64,000 bases of DNA, taken from positions 3,624,001 through 3,688,000 of the forward strand of contig NZ_AP025028.1 of the NCBI RefSeq assembly GCF_003114835.2, in the 5' to 3' direction. The position numbers and the translations under genes were made by a program. This stretch comes from Leptospira kobayashii (GTDB taxonomy: Bacteria; Spirochaetota; Leptospiria; Leptospirales; Leptospiraceae). The notes under the pieces are model-generated. The model was not told the DNA's origin and did not search any database. It was given only the letters and a program-made list of their open reading frames with translations. Below, piece by piece: positions 1 through 8,272 of the stretch. Each line of letters begins with the position of its first letter. Position 1 is the stretch's first letter.

Positions 1-763
1 ATTTAGGAAGTGGCCAAAGCACACGTTTGACTTTTTCCCTTTCCTTTTGTTTGTATAATAACAATAGCTGAAAATAGTATAACTCTTCGTAGGCGAATCT
101 TTGCCTGGCGGGTTGGATGGATTCCATCGTTTCCGGAAAATGAATGATCCTGATAGCTTCATCCCGATTCATCAGATTTCTTTTTTTTATGACCTTAGTA
201 GGCAAATTTTCGGGAATGGTTCCCTGTTTTAAAATCGAATCGATCGCTTTTCTGAATCCTTTCGAATCAAAACCCTCTTCTTTCAAAGCTTCCGTAGACG
301 GATAAAGAGGAATGATCCTTCCCACATGCAATAGATCGTTTTCATCTTCGTGTCCGTCGGTTAGCAACTCATATTCTGGGTGTAGAATTTGATAACCTTT
401 GAAATATTCCAATTTACCGGAAACAACTAACTTTCGATCAACGGTAAATAGCTTATTAAAAAAATTAACTCCCCGAAAAAAAACCAGATTCACACGTTCA
501 TTGTTTTGAGTACGAAATCCTACAATCAGTCTGGATTTTCTACCGTGAACCAGATAAGAATCCGAAATGGATCCGAGAAGTGTTACAATATCACCTTGTT
601 TGAGAATGATATCCTTTGTAAAATTCCGATCCAAATAACGACGAGGATATGTAGTAAGAAGGTCGCCGTAAGTTTCTATTCCATGAGATTTTAAAACTTC
701 CAATCTCTTTGGACCGATCCCTTTGATCGAAGTGATACTTGTGTCTAAATCGATTTTTCCCAT
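1..763 (-). CDS. recG: ATP-dependent DNA helicase RecG, N-terminal part (cut by window edge)
   Basis: Translating the minus strand from the ATG at 763-761 gives an open frame of 254 codons running off the window. The N-terminus carries the RecG helix-hairpin-helix-like segment GIGPKRLEVLKSHGI and YPRRYLDR, followed by the OB-fold wedge region (GDIVTLLGSI, RLIVGF, LVVSGKLEYF) that in this family grips branched DNA. The helicase motor motifs would lie beyond position 1. RecG remodels stalled replication forks and Holliday junctions. The start overlaps the upstream stop by one base (TGATG), so it is probably translationally coupled to the zinc-ribbon gene. The family call is firm; only the N-terminal third is visible. 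Confidence 0.9.
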   Translation of the reverse strand, partial: MGKIDLDTSITSIKGIGPKRLEVLKSHGIETYGDLLTTYPRRYLDRNFTKDIILKQGDIVTLLGSISDSYLVHGRKSRLIVGFRTQNNERVNLVFFRGVNFFNKLFTVDRKLVVSGKLEYFKGYQILHPEYELLTDGHEDENDLLHVGRIIPLYPSTEALKEEGFDSKGFRKAIDSILKQGTIPENLPTKVIKKRNLMNRDEAIRIIHFPETMESIQPARQRFAYEELYYFQLLLLYKQKEREKVKRVLWPLPK

Positions 764-1137
764 CAGAGCTCCGGCTGTTCTTCCGGTTTATTGTGAATTG
801 AACCGGAGTCCTGTTCCAATTGCAAGTAACAGTATTTGCATCCGTAGATTTGCGCCTGTTTTTTGCCTTCCGAATTGATTTTACTGGAAATGGCAGCGTA
901 TAAGAACTCGTCTTTGCGAAGCATTGTTCCACAAACAGGGCAAAGGCGAGGTCTGGGAACATCGGGATTCCATTCTTTCGAATATACTTTCTTAGGATCT
1001 GCTCCGCGGAATAAATCGTCTTTTGCTTTTCTTATTTTTTCCTTTTTATCCAGGGAACGATTATCCACTGCGGAAAGCGCGTAGAGAAAAAAACCGATCG
1101 TAAATAATACTCCGCAAACAGTAACGAATGTTACCAT
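763..1137 (-). CDS. membrane-anchored zinc-ribbon-like protein
   Basis: The 124-residue protein has one N-terminal transmembrane segment (about residues 3-23), a basic linker and two CxxC pairs, CPVC at 66-69 and CKYC at 100-103. Their spacing suits a single zinc-ribbon knuckle. No known family is recognised beyond that. It lies between the phosphoesterase gene (one-base gap) and recG (one-base overlap), so it belongs to one minus-strand operon. Its cytoplasmic zinc domain is inferred from topology only. It is likely a lineage-specific conserved protein. Confidence 0.75.
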   Translation of the reverse strand: MVTFVTVCGVLFTIGFFLYALSAVDNRSLDKKEKIRKAKDDLFRGADPKKVYSKEWNPDVPRPRLCPVCGTMLRKDEFLYAAISSKINSEGKKQAQIYGCKYCYLQLEQDSGSIHNKPEEQPEL

Positions 1138-1138
1138 A

Positions 1139-2143
1139 TCAATTCTCGCGTATAAAATCTTCCGAGCTGACTTTGGAGATCGGGTTTTGGCGGATCAATT
1201 TGAGATTTTTTTCCGAACAGTCCACCTCAATCAACTGATTCCAGCCTTCGTCCGTTGTTTGGCAAAGGTTGGTTTGAATTACTTTTTTATCTTCTATGAA
1301 TATTTCAGCAAAATATCCGCCTTCCTGAAAGCCGTGAACGGAGTCCACCGGACCGAAGTTAGACGGATTCAAGTATACGGTTCCTCTTTTTTTTACCACG
1401 CCTTGGTCTTCATGTACATGACCTGAAACCACGAGAGACGGGGAATAATCGTCCAAATATCTGCGGATCCCTTGGCTTCCTATATTTCCCACTCCGGGAA
1501 TCTTGTCCAAAAATCCGTAAGCAGGATTATGAATCACACAAATATCAGGCTCCTCTTCTCGGAAAAAATCTTCCGGTTCGCTGTAATTTTTGCCATGTTT
1601 GGTGTATTCATGAAAAACAACCGCTAATTTCTCGGGAATCCCTGAAGTCCAAACAGGAGCTCCACCGTAACCCGCGAATTTCAAACCCTTAAATTCGAAA
1701 TTTTTACGATGAATGTCTCTTTCGTAAAGCTCGGTATATTGGAGATCCAGATCATAGTTTCCCGGTAAACAATAAACAGGCGACTTTGCATATTTGCGAA
1801 TCAGCTTTTCAATGATCTCATACTTATCCTTCATTGTTTTCGCTGCAATTTGATAAAGATGACGGTAAGTATGCGATTTCTCAACAACGGCCGTATCGTA
1901 TTTTTCCGGAAAACGAATAGCCTTGGTAGTAAAATCATAAGGAGTGATATCGTCTTTCTTTTCGTTTAACAGATAATACAACTCTTCCTGAACTCCGCAA
2001 AAATCGATGATGCGATCGTAGGAAAAGAAGGCTTTGTAAATGATATCTCCTGAAAATAAATAAAGATCGGCTTCCGTATTTTGCAGGATGGCTTTTAATC
2101 CGTGAAGACCATCATGAATATCCGTTAAGTAGATGATCTTCAT
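1139..2143 (-). CDS. calcineurin-like metallophosphoesterase
   Basis: The 334-residue protein has the ordered metal-binding motifs of the calcineurin-like fold: D-x-H at 8-10 (LTDIHD), GD at 32-33, GNYD at 128-131 (Tyr where GNHD is commonest), an internal His in VIHNPAYG and GHVH near residue 240. These coordinate a di-metal centre that hydrolyses phosphomono- or diesters; the substrate cannot be inferred. No signal peptide is visible, so it is probably cytoplasmic. It sits in a tight operon with a hypothetical gene upstream (6-base gap) and the zinc-ribbon and recG genes downstream. Confidence 0.85.
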   Translation of the reverse strand: MKIIYLTDIHDGLHGLKAILQNTEADLYLFSGDIIYKAFFSYDRIIDFCGVQEELYYLLNEKKDDITPYDFTTKAIRFPEKYDTAVVEKSHTYRHLYQIAAKTMKDKYEIIEKLIRKYAKSPVYCLPGNYDLDLQYTELYERDIHRKNFEFKGLKFAGYGGAPVWTSGIPEKLAVVFHEYTKHGKNYSEPEDFFREEEPDICVIHNPAYGFLDKIPGVGNIGSQGIRRYLDDYSPSLVVSGHVHEDQGVVKKRGTVYLNPSNFGPVDSVHGFQEGGYFAEIFIEDKKVIQTNLCQTTDEGWNQLIEVDCSEKNLKLIRQNPISKVSSEDFIREN

Positions 2144-2149
2144 AAGATT

Positions 2150-2830
2150 TTACGATTTTCCCCAAAGAAGCAGAGGAACATCCCTGTCCTCTTCTATATA
2201 ATCGATCTTTACATACTCAGGTCCGAAAAAATCCACGAGCGGTTTCAGGATGGTGCCCGAACGGACGAAGAAATAAATTTCGGAATTGTCTGCTACTACA
2301 TACTGGATTTCAATATTCCCTGCAATGGAAGGAACAAGTTCCAAAAAGTATTTCAAATTGATTCGGATTTCCCATTGAAGGCTTGTTAAAGATAAGAGAT
2401 GGGGAGATGATTTCAAAATGGAATCGAGAACTTTCTTTTTATGAAAAGGTTCCACCTTTCCAAACCATCTTACAAAATCAAAACGTCTCGGTTTTGTATC
2501 CCAAACCCGATAACCTACGATTTTACAATGAGCCTTATTGTCTTTTACCAGTACAGGTTTCAACCTTACCCGATAGTGGATGGCTTCCACACCTAGAAAA
2601 CGGGCAACCCAAAGCCAACCCATCAGATAAACTCCCGTCAGGACAATCTCTCCGTTAGCAGATGTTATTTCCAAGGTTTCCAAATCGGGTTCTTGGTCGA
2701 TGATTTCAGTCCGAATGACAGTTCTTAAGTTTTTCAATAAGAGCGTGACTTTATAATTACTCTTTGGAACCACTTTTTGTGGCAAGAGTAGGTTCAAAGG
2801 ATTGAAACGGAAGAGATCCGTTAAAAGCAT
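2150..2830 (-). CDS. conserved protein of unknown function
   Basis: The 226-residue protein starts at an ATG 56 bases from the divergent gpsA start. It is rich in alternating beta-type hydrophobic segments (for example EIVLTGVYLMGWLWVARFLG and NIEIQYVVADNSEIYFFVRSG). No catalytic motif, clear signal peptide or strong membrane helix is seen. It is the promoter-proximal gene of the minus-strand cluster ending in recG. I do not recognise the family, but the operon position and uninterrupted frame support a real gene. Confidence 0.7.
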   Translation of the reverse strand: MLLTDLFRFNPLNLLLPQKVVPKSNYKVTLLLKNLRTVIRTEIIDQEPDLETLEITSANGEIVLTGVYLMGWLWVARFLGVEAIHYRVRLKPVLVKDNKAHCKIVGYRVWDTKPRRFDFVRWFGKVEPFHKKKVLDSILKSSPHLLSLTSLQWEIRINLKYFLELVPSIAGNIEIQYVVADNSEIYFFVRSGTILKPLVDFFGPEYVKIDYIEEDRDVPLLLWGKS

Positions 2831-2886
2831 AATTTAAAATTATTTTCTATTGCCTTTTTGGAAAGCAGATTTAAGATACTGAACTC

Positions 2887-3888
2887 ATGAAGATCGGAGT
2901 AATTGGCTCGGGAAGTTTTGGCACCGCACTAGGTAGCATCCTTGCGGATAAAGGGTATAATGTGATTCTTTGGACTCGCAATCCGGATCAGGCAAGATCC
3001 ATCAATGAAAATCATATCAACAACAAACATATGCCGGATTTGGTTTTACCGGACCTGCTCAAAGCGAGCACGGATCTCATTGAAGTTGTCAAAGACAAAG
3101 ATATGATCGTCTCAGCGCCCCCCTCCCATGCTTTGAGCGGGATTTTAAAGGAAATCAAAGACCATATTCCTAAAAAAATCCCGATTGTTTCCGCATCCAA
3201 AGGTATTGAAAACGAAACCCTTAGGCTCGTATCTGAAATTTTCGAATCGGAATTGCCCGGTTCCTTTCATTCTCAACTTTCTTATCTTTCCGGTCCCAGT
3301 TTTGCCAAAGAGATGGTGCGCAAAGTCCCTACCATTGTTTCCATCGCTTCCAAAAACGAAGCCACGGCAAAACGAGTTCAAGAAATATTCAGTTTCAAAT
3401 ACTTCCGCACTTATTGGACTCCCGATGTGGTCGGGGTGGAAGTCGGTGGAGCCTTAAAAAACGTGATTGCCATTGCCGCAGGAGTCGCCGACGGATTGGG
3501 CTTCGGCCAAAACACAAGAGCGGCACTCATCACACGCGGGTTAAACGAGATCACCAGATTGGGCTTGAAGATGGGTGCGGATCCGATGACTTTTCTCGGA
3601 CCGGCAGGAATGGGAGATTTGGTTCTCACTTGTTGTGGGGAAGCATCGCGTAACAGAACCGTAGGTTTTCGTTTGGGCAAAGGCGAAAAACTGAAAGATA
3701 TTTTAGGATCAATGAATGAAGTCGCGGAAGGAGTCAAAACCACCGAGTCCGGAAAAAATCTTGCGGACAAACTGGGAGTGGAGATGGCGATCACAGGTGA
3801 AGTTTATAAAATGTTATACGAAGACAAAGATCCCAAAGAAGTGGTGAAAGATCTGATGGGAAGGGATCTCAAACGGGAAGGAGTTTAA
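2887..3888 (+). CDS. gpsA: glycerol-3-phosphate dehydrogenase [NAD(P)+]
   Basis: The 333-residue protein has the usual length for GpsA. It shows the Rossmann dinucleotide motif [10 protein letters not shown] at 7-16, SASKGIE near 102-108, and the substrate-domain signature [19 protein letters not shown] with the expected catalytic lysine at 191. It reduces dihydroxyacetone phosphate to sn-glycerol 3-phosphate for membrane phospholipid synthesis in the cytoplasm. It is divergent from the 2150-2830 gene and is followed after 21 bases by the fluoride channel gene, probably on one transcript. Confidence 0.96.
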   Translation: MKIGVIGSGSFGTALGSILADKGYNVILWTRNPDQARSINENHINNKHMPDLVLPDLLKASTDLIEVVKDKDMIVSAPPSHALSGILKEIKDHIPKKIPIVSASKGIENETLRLVSEIFESELPGSFHSQLSYLSGPSFAKEMVRKVPTIVSIASKNEATAKRVQEIFSFKYFRTYWTPDVVGVEVGGALKNVIAIAAGVADGLGFGQNTRAALITRGLNEITRLGLKMGADPMTFLGPAGMGDLVLTCCGEASRNRTVGFRLGKGEKLKDILGSMNEVAEGVKTTESGKNLADKLGVEMAITGEVYKMLYEDKDPKEVVKDLMGRDLKREGV

Positions 3889-3909
3889 AAGCGGATTTTT
3901 TAAACTCGG

Positions 3910-4284
3910 ATGTTTATGTTTAAAGATATTTTGCTCGTCGGACTAGGCGGATTTGTCGGAACAATGGGTAGATATGCCTTAAGCACAATGATCAATCATC
4001 AAATGAAATCCTTTTTCCTGGGAACATTTGTAGTCAATGTGATCGGATCTTTACTCATCGGTGTCTTTTACGGCTGGGGAGAAAGTCGTAGTTGGATGAA
4101 TCCGCAAACCAGAATATTATTAACTTCGGGTTTTTGCGGAGGATTCACTACTTTCTCCGCATTCGCTTTTGAAAATGTAAAGCTGATCGAATCCAATTCA
4201 TTTTCGATCCTAGCACTTTATACCGTAACCAGTGTATCCGTTTGCATTTTAGTAGGATACGCGGGTTACCAATTTACTAAATAA
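3910..4284 (+). CDS. crcB: fluoride ion channel Fluc/CrcB
   Basis: The 124-residue protein has four hydrophobic helices, the normal Fluc length. Hallmarks are GGFVGTMGRY in helix 1, NVIGSLLIG in helix 2 and GFCGGFTTFSAFAFE in helix 3, which contains the pore phenylalanines and the polar break of the family. The channel is a dual-topology dimer exporting fluoride. A second in-frame ATG two codons downstream (3916) could be the start. The 21-base gap behind gpsA leaves no room for a fluoride riboswitch and none is seen. Confidence 0.93.
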   Translation: MFMFKDILLVGLGGFVGTMGRYALSTMINHQMKSFFLGTFVVNVIGSLLIGVFYGWGESRSWMNPQTRILLTSGFCGGFTTFSAFAFENVKLIESNSFSILALYTVTSVSVCILVGYAGYQFTK

Positions 4285-4288
4285 CTTC

Positions 4289-4327
4289 GAAAATCAAATA
4301 ACACATATTTGCATTCTTTTGATTTTC
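4289..4327. terminator. bidirectional terminator-like hairpin
   Basis: GAAAATCAAA (4289-4298) and TTTGATTTTC (4318-4327) form a 10-bp stem between the convergent crcB and MAPEG genes. It is A/T rich, so the call is tentative. Confidence 0.4.
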
Positions 4328-4338
4328 AAATTCGAAAA

Positions 4339-4746
4339 TTAAGCGAAAATCTTCCAAATCAAAAACGCAAAACAGACTATTTGGGTAACATAAGCAGTAA
4401 AACGAATATCGACTGCCCTAGCGGAACCGGAAATGATATGTGTAACGGATTGGAAAACTCTTGCCCCAACCACAACCAAGGTAGTATTTGCGAACACATC
4501 GTCCGTACTTCCTGTCAAAGTCGCAACGATTACAATGGTTGCAAAGATAGGTAGGTTTTCCAGACAGTTGGCATGTGCTCTGTTGAGTCTCCAATAACGT
4601 TCCGATCCGTGTTGGATGCCTGCAGGGAATTCATTGGATTGTTTTTTTCCGAGTAATACCTGAACGGTTCGATAACCGACCAAACTTAAGCCGAGTCCGA
4701 TTGTCCAGATAACAAAAAGAAGAAGGGAGATAATCTCTAGATTCAT
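4339..4746 (-). CDS. MAPEG family membrane protein
   Basis: The 135-residue protein has four predicted membrane helices. It carries the MAPEG hallmark RAHANCLENLPIF at 56-68, in which the Arg, Asn and Glu belong to the glutathione or lipid-binding site of the family. Bacterial MAPEG proteins are membrane enzymes acting on glutathione conjugates or hydrophobic electrophiles; the substrate here is unknown. It lies 178 bases downstream of the alpha/beta hydrolase gene on the same strand; I see no convincing gene in that gap. Confidence 0.85.
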   Translation of the reverse strand: MNLEIISLLLFVIWTIGLGLSLVGYRTVQVLLGKKQSNEFPAGIQHGSERYWRLNRAHANCLENLPIFATIVIVATLTGSTDDVFANTTLVVVGARVFQSVTHIISGSARAVDIRFTAYVTQIVCFAFLIWKIFA

Positions 4747-4924
4747 AGGTTGTTTACTTGATTCCTTTTAAATTCATACACCCGATGAGTCTTTAATTTC
4801 AAAAAGAGTATCGGATGTGATGTTTGAAATCGAGCCAAAGTATAATGGATTCCCAAAAGATGAAAAGAAGAATTTATATCCTCTCGGATGAATCCATTCG
4901 TCTTCAATGATAAATGGAATTGAT

Positions 4925-5749
4925 TTATAAAATTTCGGATTTGATCCGAGTCCAAACCGAAATCCAAGAGCCGGTGAAAAAATGATCTTTTGCGGAAGGA
5001 ATGGTTTCCGTGCTGACGCTTGCAAGTTTTGCGGCCTCCTCAGTTCTGAAAATAGGAAACCAATCGTCCGAAGTAGGAAGAAAAATCTTAACCGGTTTTG
5101 TGACCTTCCCTAAAGAATCGTTCACGGCAAAGCCGGGTAAAAACAAATTCCGAAGAAATAGACTCAAACTCGAAAAACGAATCTTAGAATTGAGAACCGG
5201 AAAATCCAAAATATCAACATCTCCCGATGCCAACCAATCGGAATTGCCGAGTGTCCGAAGTGTTTGTTCATTTTGCATCAAAATCGTTTCCTTTTTCAAC
5301 TCACTCGACTTTTCATCAGTCATAAGCAGATCCAAAAACTGTTTGATATTTCCCTTTTCATATAAATAGAAAAGACTCAACCGACTATCCAGAATGGGAG
5401 ACAAAAGATAACGACTGCTAAAATTTACAAAATCCTCCATCATGAGAAGCGCTGCCCCTCCTCCGCTATGCCCGATCCCGACCGTAGGAAGGTGCATCCA
5501 ATCTTTTGATTTCAAAAATTGAATAATATCTTTAACTGCTGTTTGTGGATCATAAGTTCCGTCGGAATTCCCGTGAGAGGCAGGGTTATATCGGATAATG
5601 GCATAGTCTTTCGAAGCAAGCTCGGATTCTTTCAAACGAAAGGAACGTGCGTTTCCGCCGGTAGACGGCCAGATCAATAATAGTTTTTTCGGATCCGCAG
5701 ATCCGGATGTTAAAATTTCAAGTCGGTTCAAGTTGATGATAGAGTTCAA
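4925..5749 (-). CDS. alpha/beta hydrolase
   Basis: The 274-residue protein has the nucleophile elbow GHSGGG with Ser95, a likely oxyanion segment WPSTGGNA at 27-34 and a C-terminal GTEAAKLA/DHFF segment that could supply the catalytic acid and histidine. It is probably an esterase or lipase-like enzyme with no signal peptide. The start is TTG at 5749-5747, overlapping the TGA of the upstream reductase (TTGA), which implies coupled translation. No later ATG keeps the conserved first strand. Confidence 0.8.
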   Translation of the reverse strand: MNSIINLNRLEILTSGSADPKKLLLIWPSTGGNARSFRLKESELASKDYAIIRYNPASHGNSDGTYDPQTAVKDIIQFLKSKDWMHLPTVGIGHSGGGAALLMMEDFVNFSSRYLLSPILDSRLSLFYLYEKGNIKQFLDLLMTDEKSSELKKETILMQNEQTLRTLGNSDWLASGDVDILDFPVLNSKIRFSSLSLFLRNLFLPGFAVNDSLGKVTKPVKIFLPTSDDWFPIFRTEEAAKLASVSTETIPSAKDHFFTGSWISVWTRIKSEIL

Positions 5750-6756
5750 ATGGAAATCACGATCTTTCCAAAATGAGAACCTGATTTTAAATAATCCAAT
5801 GCTTCCCGTGTCTCTTCCATAGGAAAAATTTTATCAACAATCGGCTTCAATCCGCCTGATTCGATAGCTCGGTTCATTTCCTGGAACGCTTTACGTCCAC
5901 CTACTACAATTCCCTGGATTTTGATATTATTCATTACTGCCGGGAGTAAATTCAATTCACCGGAACGCCCGGCAAGAATACCGATCAAATGAATCACACC
6001 AAACGGTCGACAGGCGGCGATGGACTGTTCCAAAGTTCCCGCCCCTCCTACCTCTACGATATGATCGGCGCCTGTCTTTTCCGTAAGACTGCGGACTTCC
6101 TTTCCCCAATCGGGTGTCTCTTTGTAATTTATGCAAAAATCAGCTCCCAAAGATTTTGCCTTCTCTATTTTTTCATTACTGGACGAAGTCAGAATTACCT
6201 TTGCACCGGAAAGTTTGGCAAATTGTAATCCGAATAGAGAGACTCCTCCCGTTCCCTGGATCACGACGATTTCTCCTGCCACCAAACGACTGTAAATATG
6301 GAAAGCGGACCAAGCGGTAAGAGCCGCGCAAGGTAATGTGGCACCTTCTTCAAAACTTAAGTGTTTAGGCATTTTAACAAGTCCCGTTTCGGAAAACAGA
6401 ATGTATTCCCTTAGAGTTCCGTCCAGAGGACCACCTAACGTATATCTCATCTCCTGATGAGTTGCCTTATCGGCGATCCAATGAGGGGCAAATGTAGCCA
6501 ATACCCGATCCCCCACCTGAAATTCACTTACCCCATCTCCAACTTCAATCACCTCTCCTGCTCCGTCACTGCAAGGAACCATAGGTGTGGGAAATTTGGG
6601 ATTGTATTTGCCTGCAATGACCAGATTGTCACGAAAGTTCAAAGAAGCGGCGCGCATTCTGACTAGCACCTCTCCTTTGTTCGGTTTGCCGGGATCAGGC
6701 GCATTTACCAATTTGAGATTTTCAATTCCGAAAGAAGAAAGTTGAATTTGTTTCAT
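5746..6756 (-). CDS. zinc-independent MDR-family NAD(P)H alcohol/quinone reductase
   Basis: The 336-residue protein follows the medium-chain dehydrogenase/reductase plan. Its GroES-like N-terminal half has NFRDNL where zinc enzymes carry a catalytic Cys, and its Rossmann motif is GTGGVSLFGLQFA near 165-177. The missing Cys and absence of the four-Cys structural zinc loop argue for a quinone-reductase-like, zinc-free enzyme. It forms a two-gene operon with the overlapping hydrolase. Substrate unknown. Confidence 0.85.
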   Translation of the reverse strand: MKQIQLSSFGIENLKLVNAPDPGKPNKGEVLVRMRAASLNFRDNLVIAGKYNPKFPTPMVPCSDGAGEVIEVGDGVSEFQVGDRVLATFAPHWIADKATHQEMRYTLGGPLDGTLREYILFSETGLVKMPKHLSFEEGATLPCAALTAWSAFHIYSRLVAGEIVVIQGTGGVSLFGLQFAKLSGAKVILTSSSNEKIEKAKSLGADFCINYKETPDWGKEVRSLTEKTGADHIVEVGGAGTLEQSIAACRPFGVIHLIGILAGRSGELNLLPAVMNNIKIQGIVVGGRKAFQEMNRAIESGGLKPIVDKIFPMEETREALDYLKSGSHFGKIVISI

Positions 6757-6816
6757 AGAAAAGTTCGGTAACTAAAATAAAAATTTTTGATTTTCTTTGT
6801 CAATGAGATTCGGGGG

Positions 6817-6897
6817 CGAGTTAACTCGAAGATCGAATTAGCCTTGCCGACTTTGCCCGTGGCGAAGCCTTACATGGAGGATGAGTAAGTGAGCTTC
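6817..6897. other. GC-rich structured intergenic region
   Basis: The 245-base gap 6757-7001 is visibly more G/C rich than the flanking TPR gene. It holds a perfect palindrome CGAGTTAACTCG (6817-6828) and a 10-bp hairpin with a three-base bulge (GAAGCCTTAC 6864-6873 with GTAAG-TGA-GCTTC 6885-6897). GTGGCGAAG at 6859-6867 is shared with the repeats at 8649 and 26871. It may be a diverged relative of those elements, lying 3' of the TPR gene. Confidence 0.4.
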
Positions 6898-7001
6898 CTA
6901 GCTATACAAGGAGCGTGACTCATGACAATGTGTCGGAGACCGAGCGAGGGTTAATTCCCAAAGCGTAACGGTAAGATATAGTTATACTCAGAAGAAAAAG
7001 A

Positions 7002-7754
7002 CTAAAGCATAAGAAACTGCAAAACATCTTTATTGTTTTTATCAAGTTTCAAAGTTTCACAAACATAAAAATGATTCGCTTCTTTATTTTTTAAGAAATA
7101 GTAAGCTTCTGCTAGATAACTCAAGGCTGAAATATTATAAGTAATCATATTTGGATTATAATATGTATTTCCGAGCGTTATGACATCGAGCATCTTCCTA
7201 TTATAATATATAGATTTTTCATAATCTTGAGCTTCAAGGTATAAAGTGCTAATTTTCCAATAAGCCTCTAAAAACCAGGTGTCGATGATTACGAGATTAT
7301 GCGAACCATCGCTGTTTAGTGTTTCTTCAGCGTCAATTAAGGAAATTAGGTTCAGATATGCTTTAAAGCTTTCTTTTCTTTTATTTGCTGCATATAATGA
7401 TTTAGCATAAAAATTCAAAAGAAATGGATTATTTTTTTCAGTTTTTATTGCTGGTTCTAAAATTGTAACAGCTTCGTTAAATTTTCTTTCAGCATAGAAT
7501 GCCTCAGCTTTTCGATAAGGAATTTCAAATAATTTTGAAATAGTTTCAGGATATGCTGTAGAAGTGCCTGCAGCTTTACCAATTTCAACTGAATCTCCGG
7601 TAGATATTGTCGGATTCATGTGTCTCATTATTGAGTAATTAAGTCGAAATTCAGGTCGGCTCGTATTTACACAGTCAAGTTCAAACTTAGATTCCTGCGA
7701 AGTTATTGGATAAGCAATCACCATTAAAAGAATCAATGTTATTTTTTTAATCAT
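7002..7754 (-). CDS. secreted TPR-like protein of unknown function
   Basis: Starting at the ATG at 7754, preceded by AGAGGAAAAAT, gives 250 residues with a signal peptide (MIKKITLILLMVIAYPITSQ). Helical repeats resemble tetratricopeptide repeats: YRKAEAFYAERKFNEAVTILEPA, NPFLLNFYAKSLYAANKRKESFKAY and a later Tyr-rich pair. An ATG six codons upstream is possible but lacks as good a ribosome site. The gene is clearly more A/T rich than its neighbours, suggesting recent acquisition or weak selection. TPR proteins scaffold protein contacts; a periplasmic location is inferred. Confidence 0.7.
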   Translation of the reverse strand: MIKKITLILLMVIAYPITSQESKFELDCVNTSRPEFRLNYSIMRHMNPTISTGDSVEIGKAAGTSTAYPETISKLFEIPYRKAEAFYAERKFNEAVTILEPAIKTEKNNPFLLNFYAKSLYAANKRKESFKAYLNLISLIDAEETLNSDGSHNLVIIDTWFLEAYWKISTLYLEAQDYEKSIYYNRKMLDVITLGNTYYNPNMITYNISALSYLAEAYYFLKNKEANHFYVCETLKLDKNNKDVLQFLML

Positions 7755-7796
7755 ATTTTTCCTCTTGCGCATATCCGCTAATAAGCGTTTGACGAA

Positions 7797-8225
7797 TCAA
7801 TCCGGTAGTACGACTTCTCCCTTTTCATTCAAAGGAAAAAAAGGATTATGCGCCACTTCAAAAATATGTCCGTCCGGATCGGCAAAGTAGGAACTGTATC
7901 CACCCCAGAAAACTTTCTGTGGAGTTTTTAGAATCTTTGCTCCAAGAGAACGAACCTTCTCAATCACTTCGTCCACTTCTTTTTCGCTAGCAGCATTGTA
8001 AGCTATAGTGATTCCGGAAAACCCTTTTCCCTCGGAATTAACATGAGCATCTTCGGCAAGTGAATCTCTTGAAAACAAAGACAACACAAGGCCATTTAAC
8101 TGAAAAAAGGCGACTGATTCCTGACTGGCGCTGGATTTTTTCCATCCAAGCCCTTTTTCATAAAACTCAAGCGACTTTTGTAAGTCGGATACTCCCAAGG
8201 TGATCAGGTTCAATTTTTGCTTCAT
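7797..8225 (-). CDS. VOC (glyoxalase/bleomycin resistance) family protein
   Basis: Starting at ATG 8225 gives 142 residues, a single VOC unit of two beta-alpha-beta-beta-beta modules (LNLITLGVSDLQKSLEFYEKGLGW and GFSGITIAYN...YFADPDGHIFEVAHNP). The DPDGHIFEV segment carries the usual C-terminal metal-ligand Glu. A longer frame to 8339 would enter the repeat element and is rejected. VOC proteins are metal-dependent lyases, dioxygenases or drug-binding proteins; no substrate can be named. Its promoter region lies next to, or inside, the repeat element 8273-8725. Confidence 0.85.
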   Translation of the reverse strand: MKQKLNLITLGVSDLQKSLEFYEKGLGWKKSSASQESVAFFQLNGLVLSLFSRDSLAEDAHVNSEGKGFSGITIAYNAASEKEVDEVIEKVRSLGAKILKTPQKVFWGGYSSYFADPDGHIFEVAHNPFFPLNEKGEVVLPD

Positions 8226-8272
8226 ACCCAAAGAGAATATGTGGAAAAACGCAAAAGGGTAAAGCCAAAGAT

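Noticed and set aside
3910..3920. Fluoride riboswitch before crcB
   Set aside because: Only 21 bases separate gpsA from crcB; no pseudoknot-forming sequence fits.
4743..5025. Two short minus-strand frames between the MAPEG and hydrolase genes
   Set aside because: They overlap the hydrolase C-terminus or share no motif, and no ribosome site precedes them.
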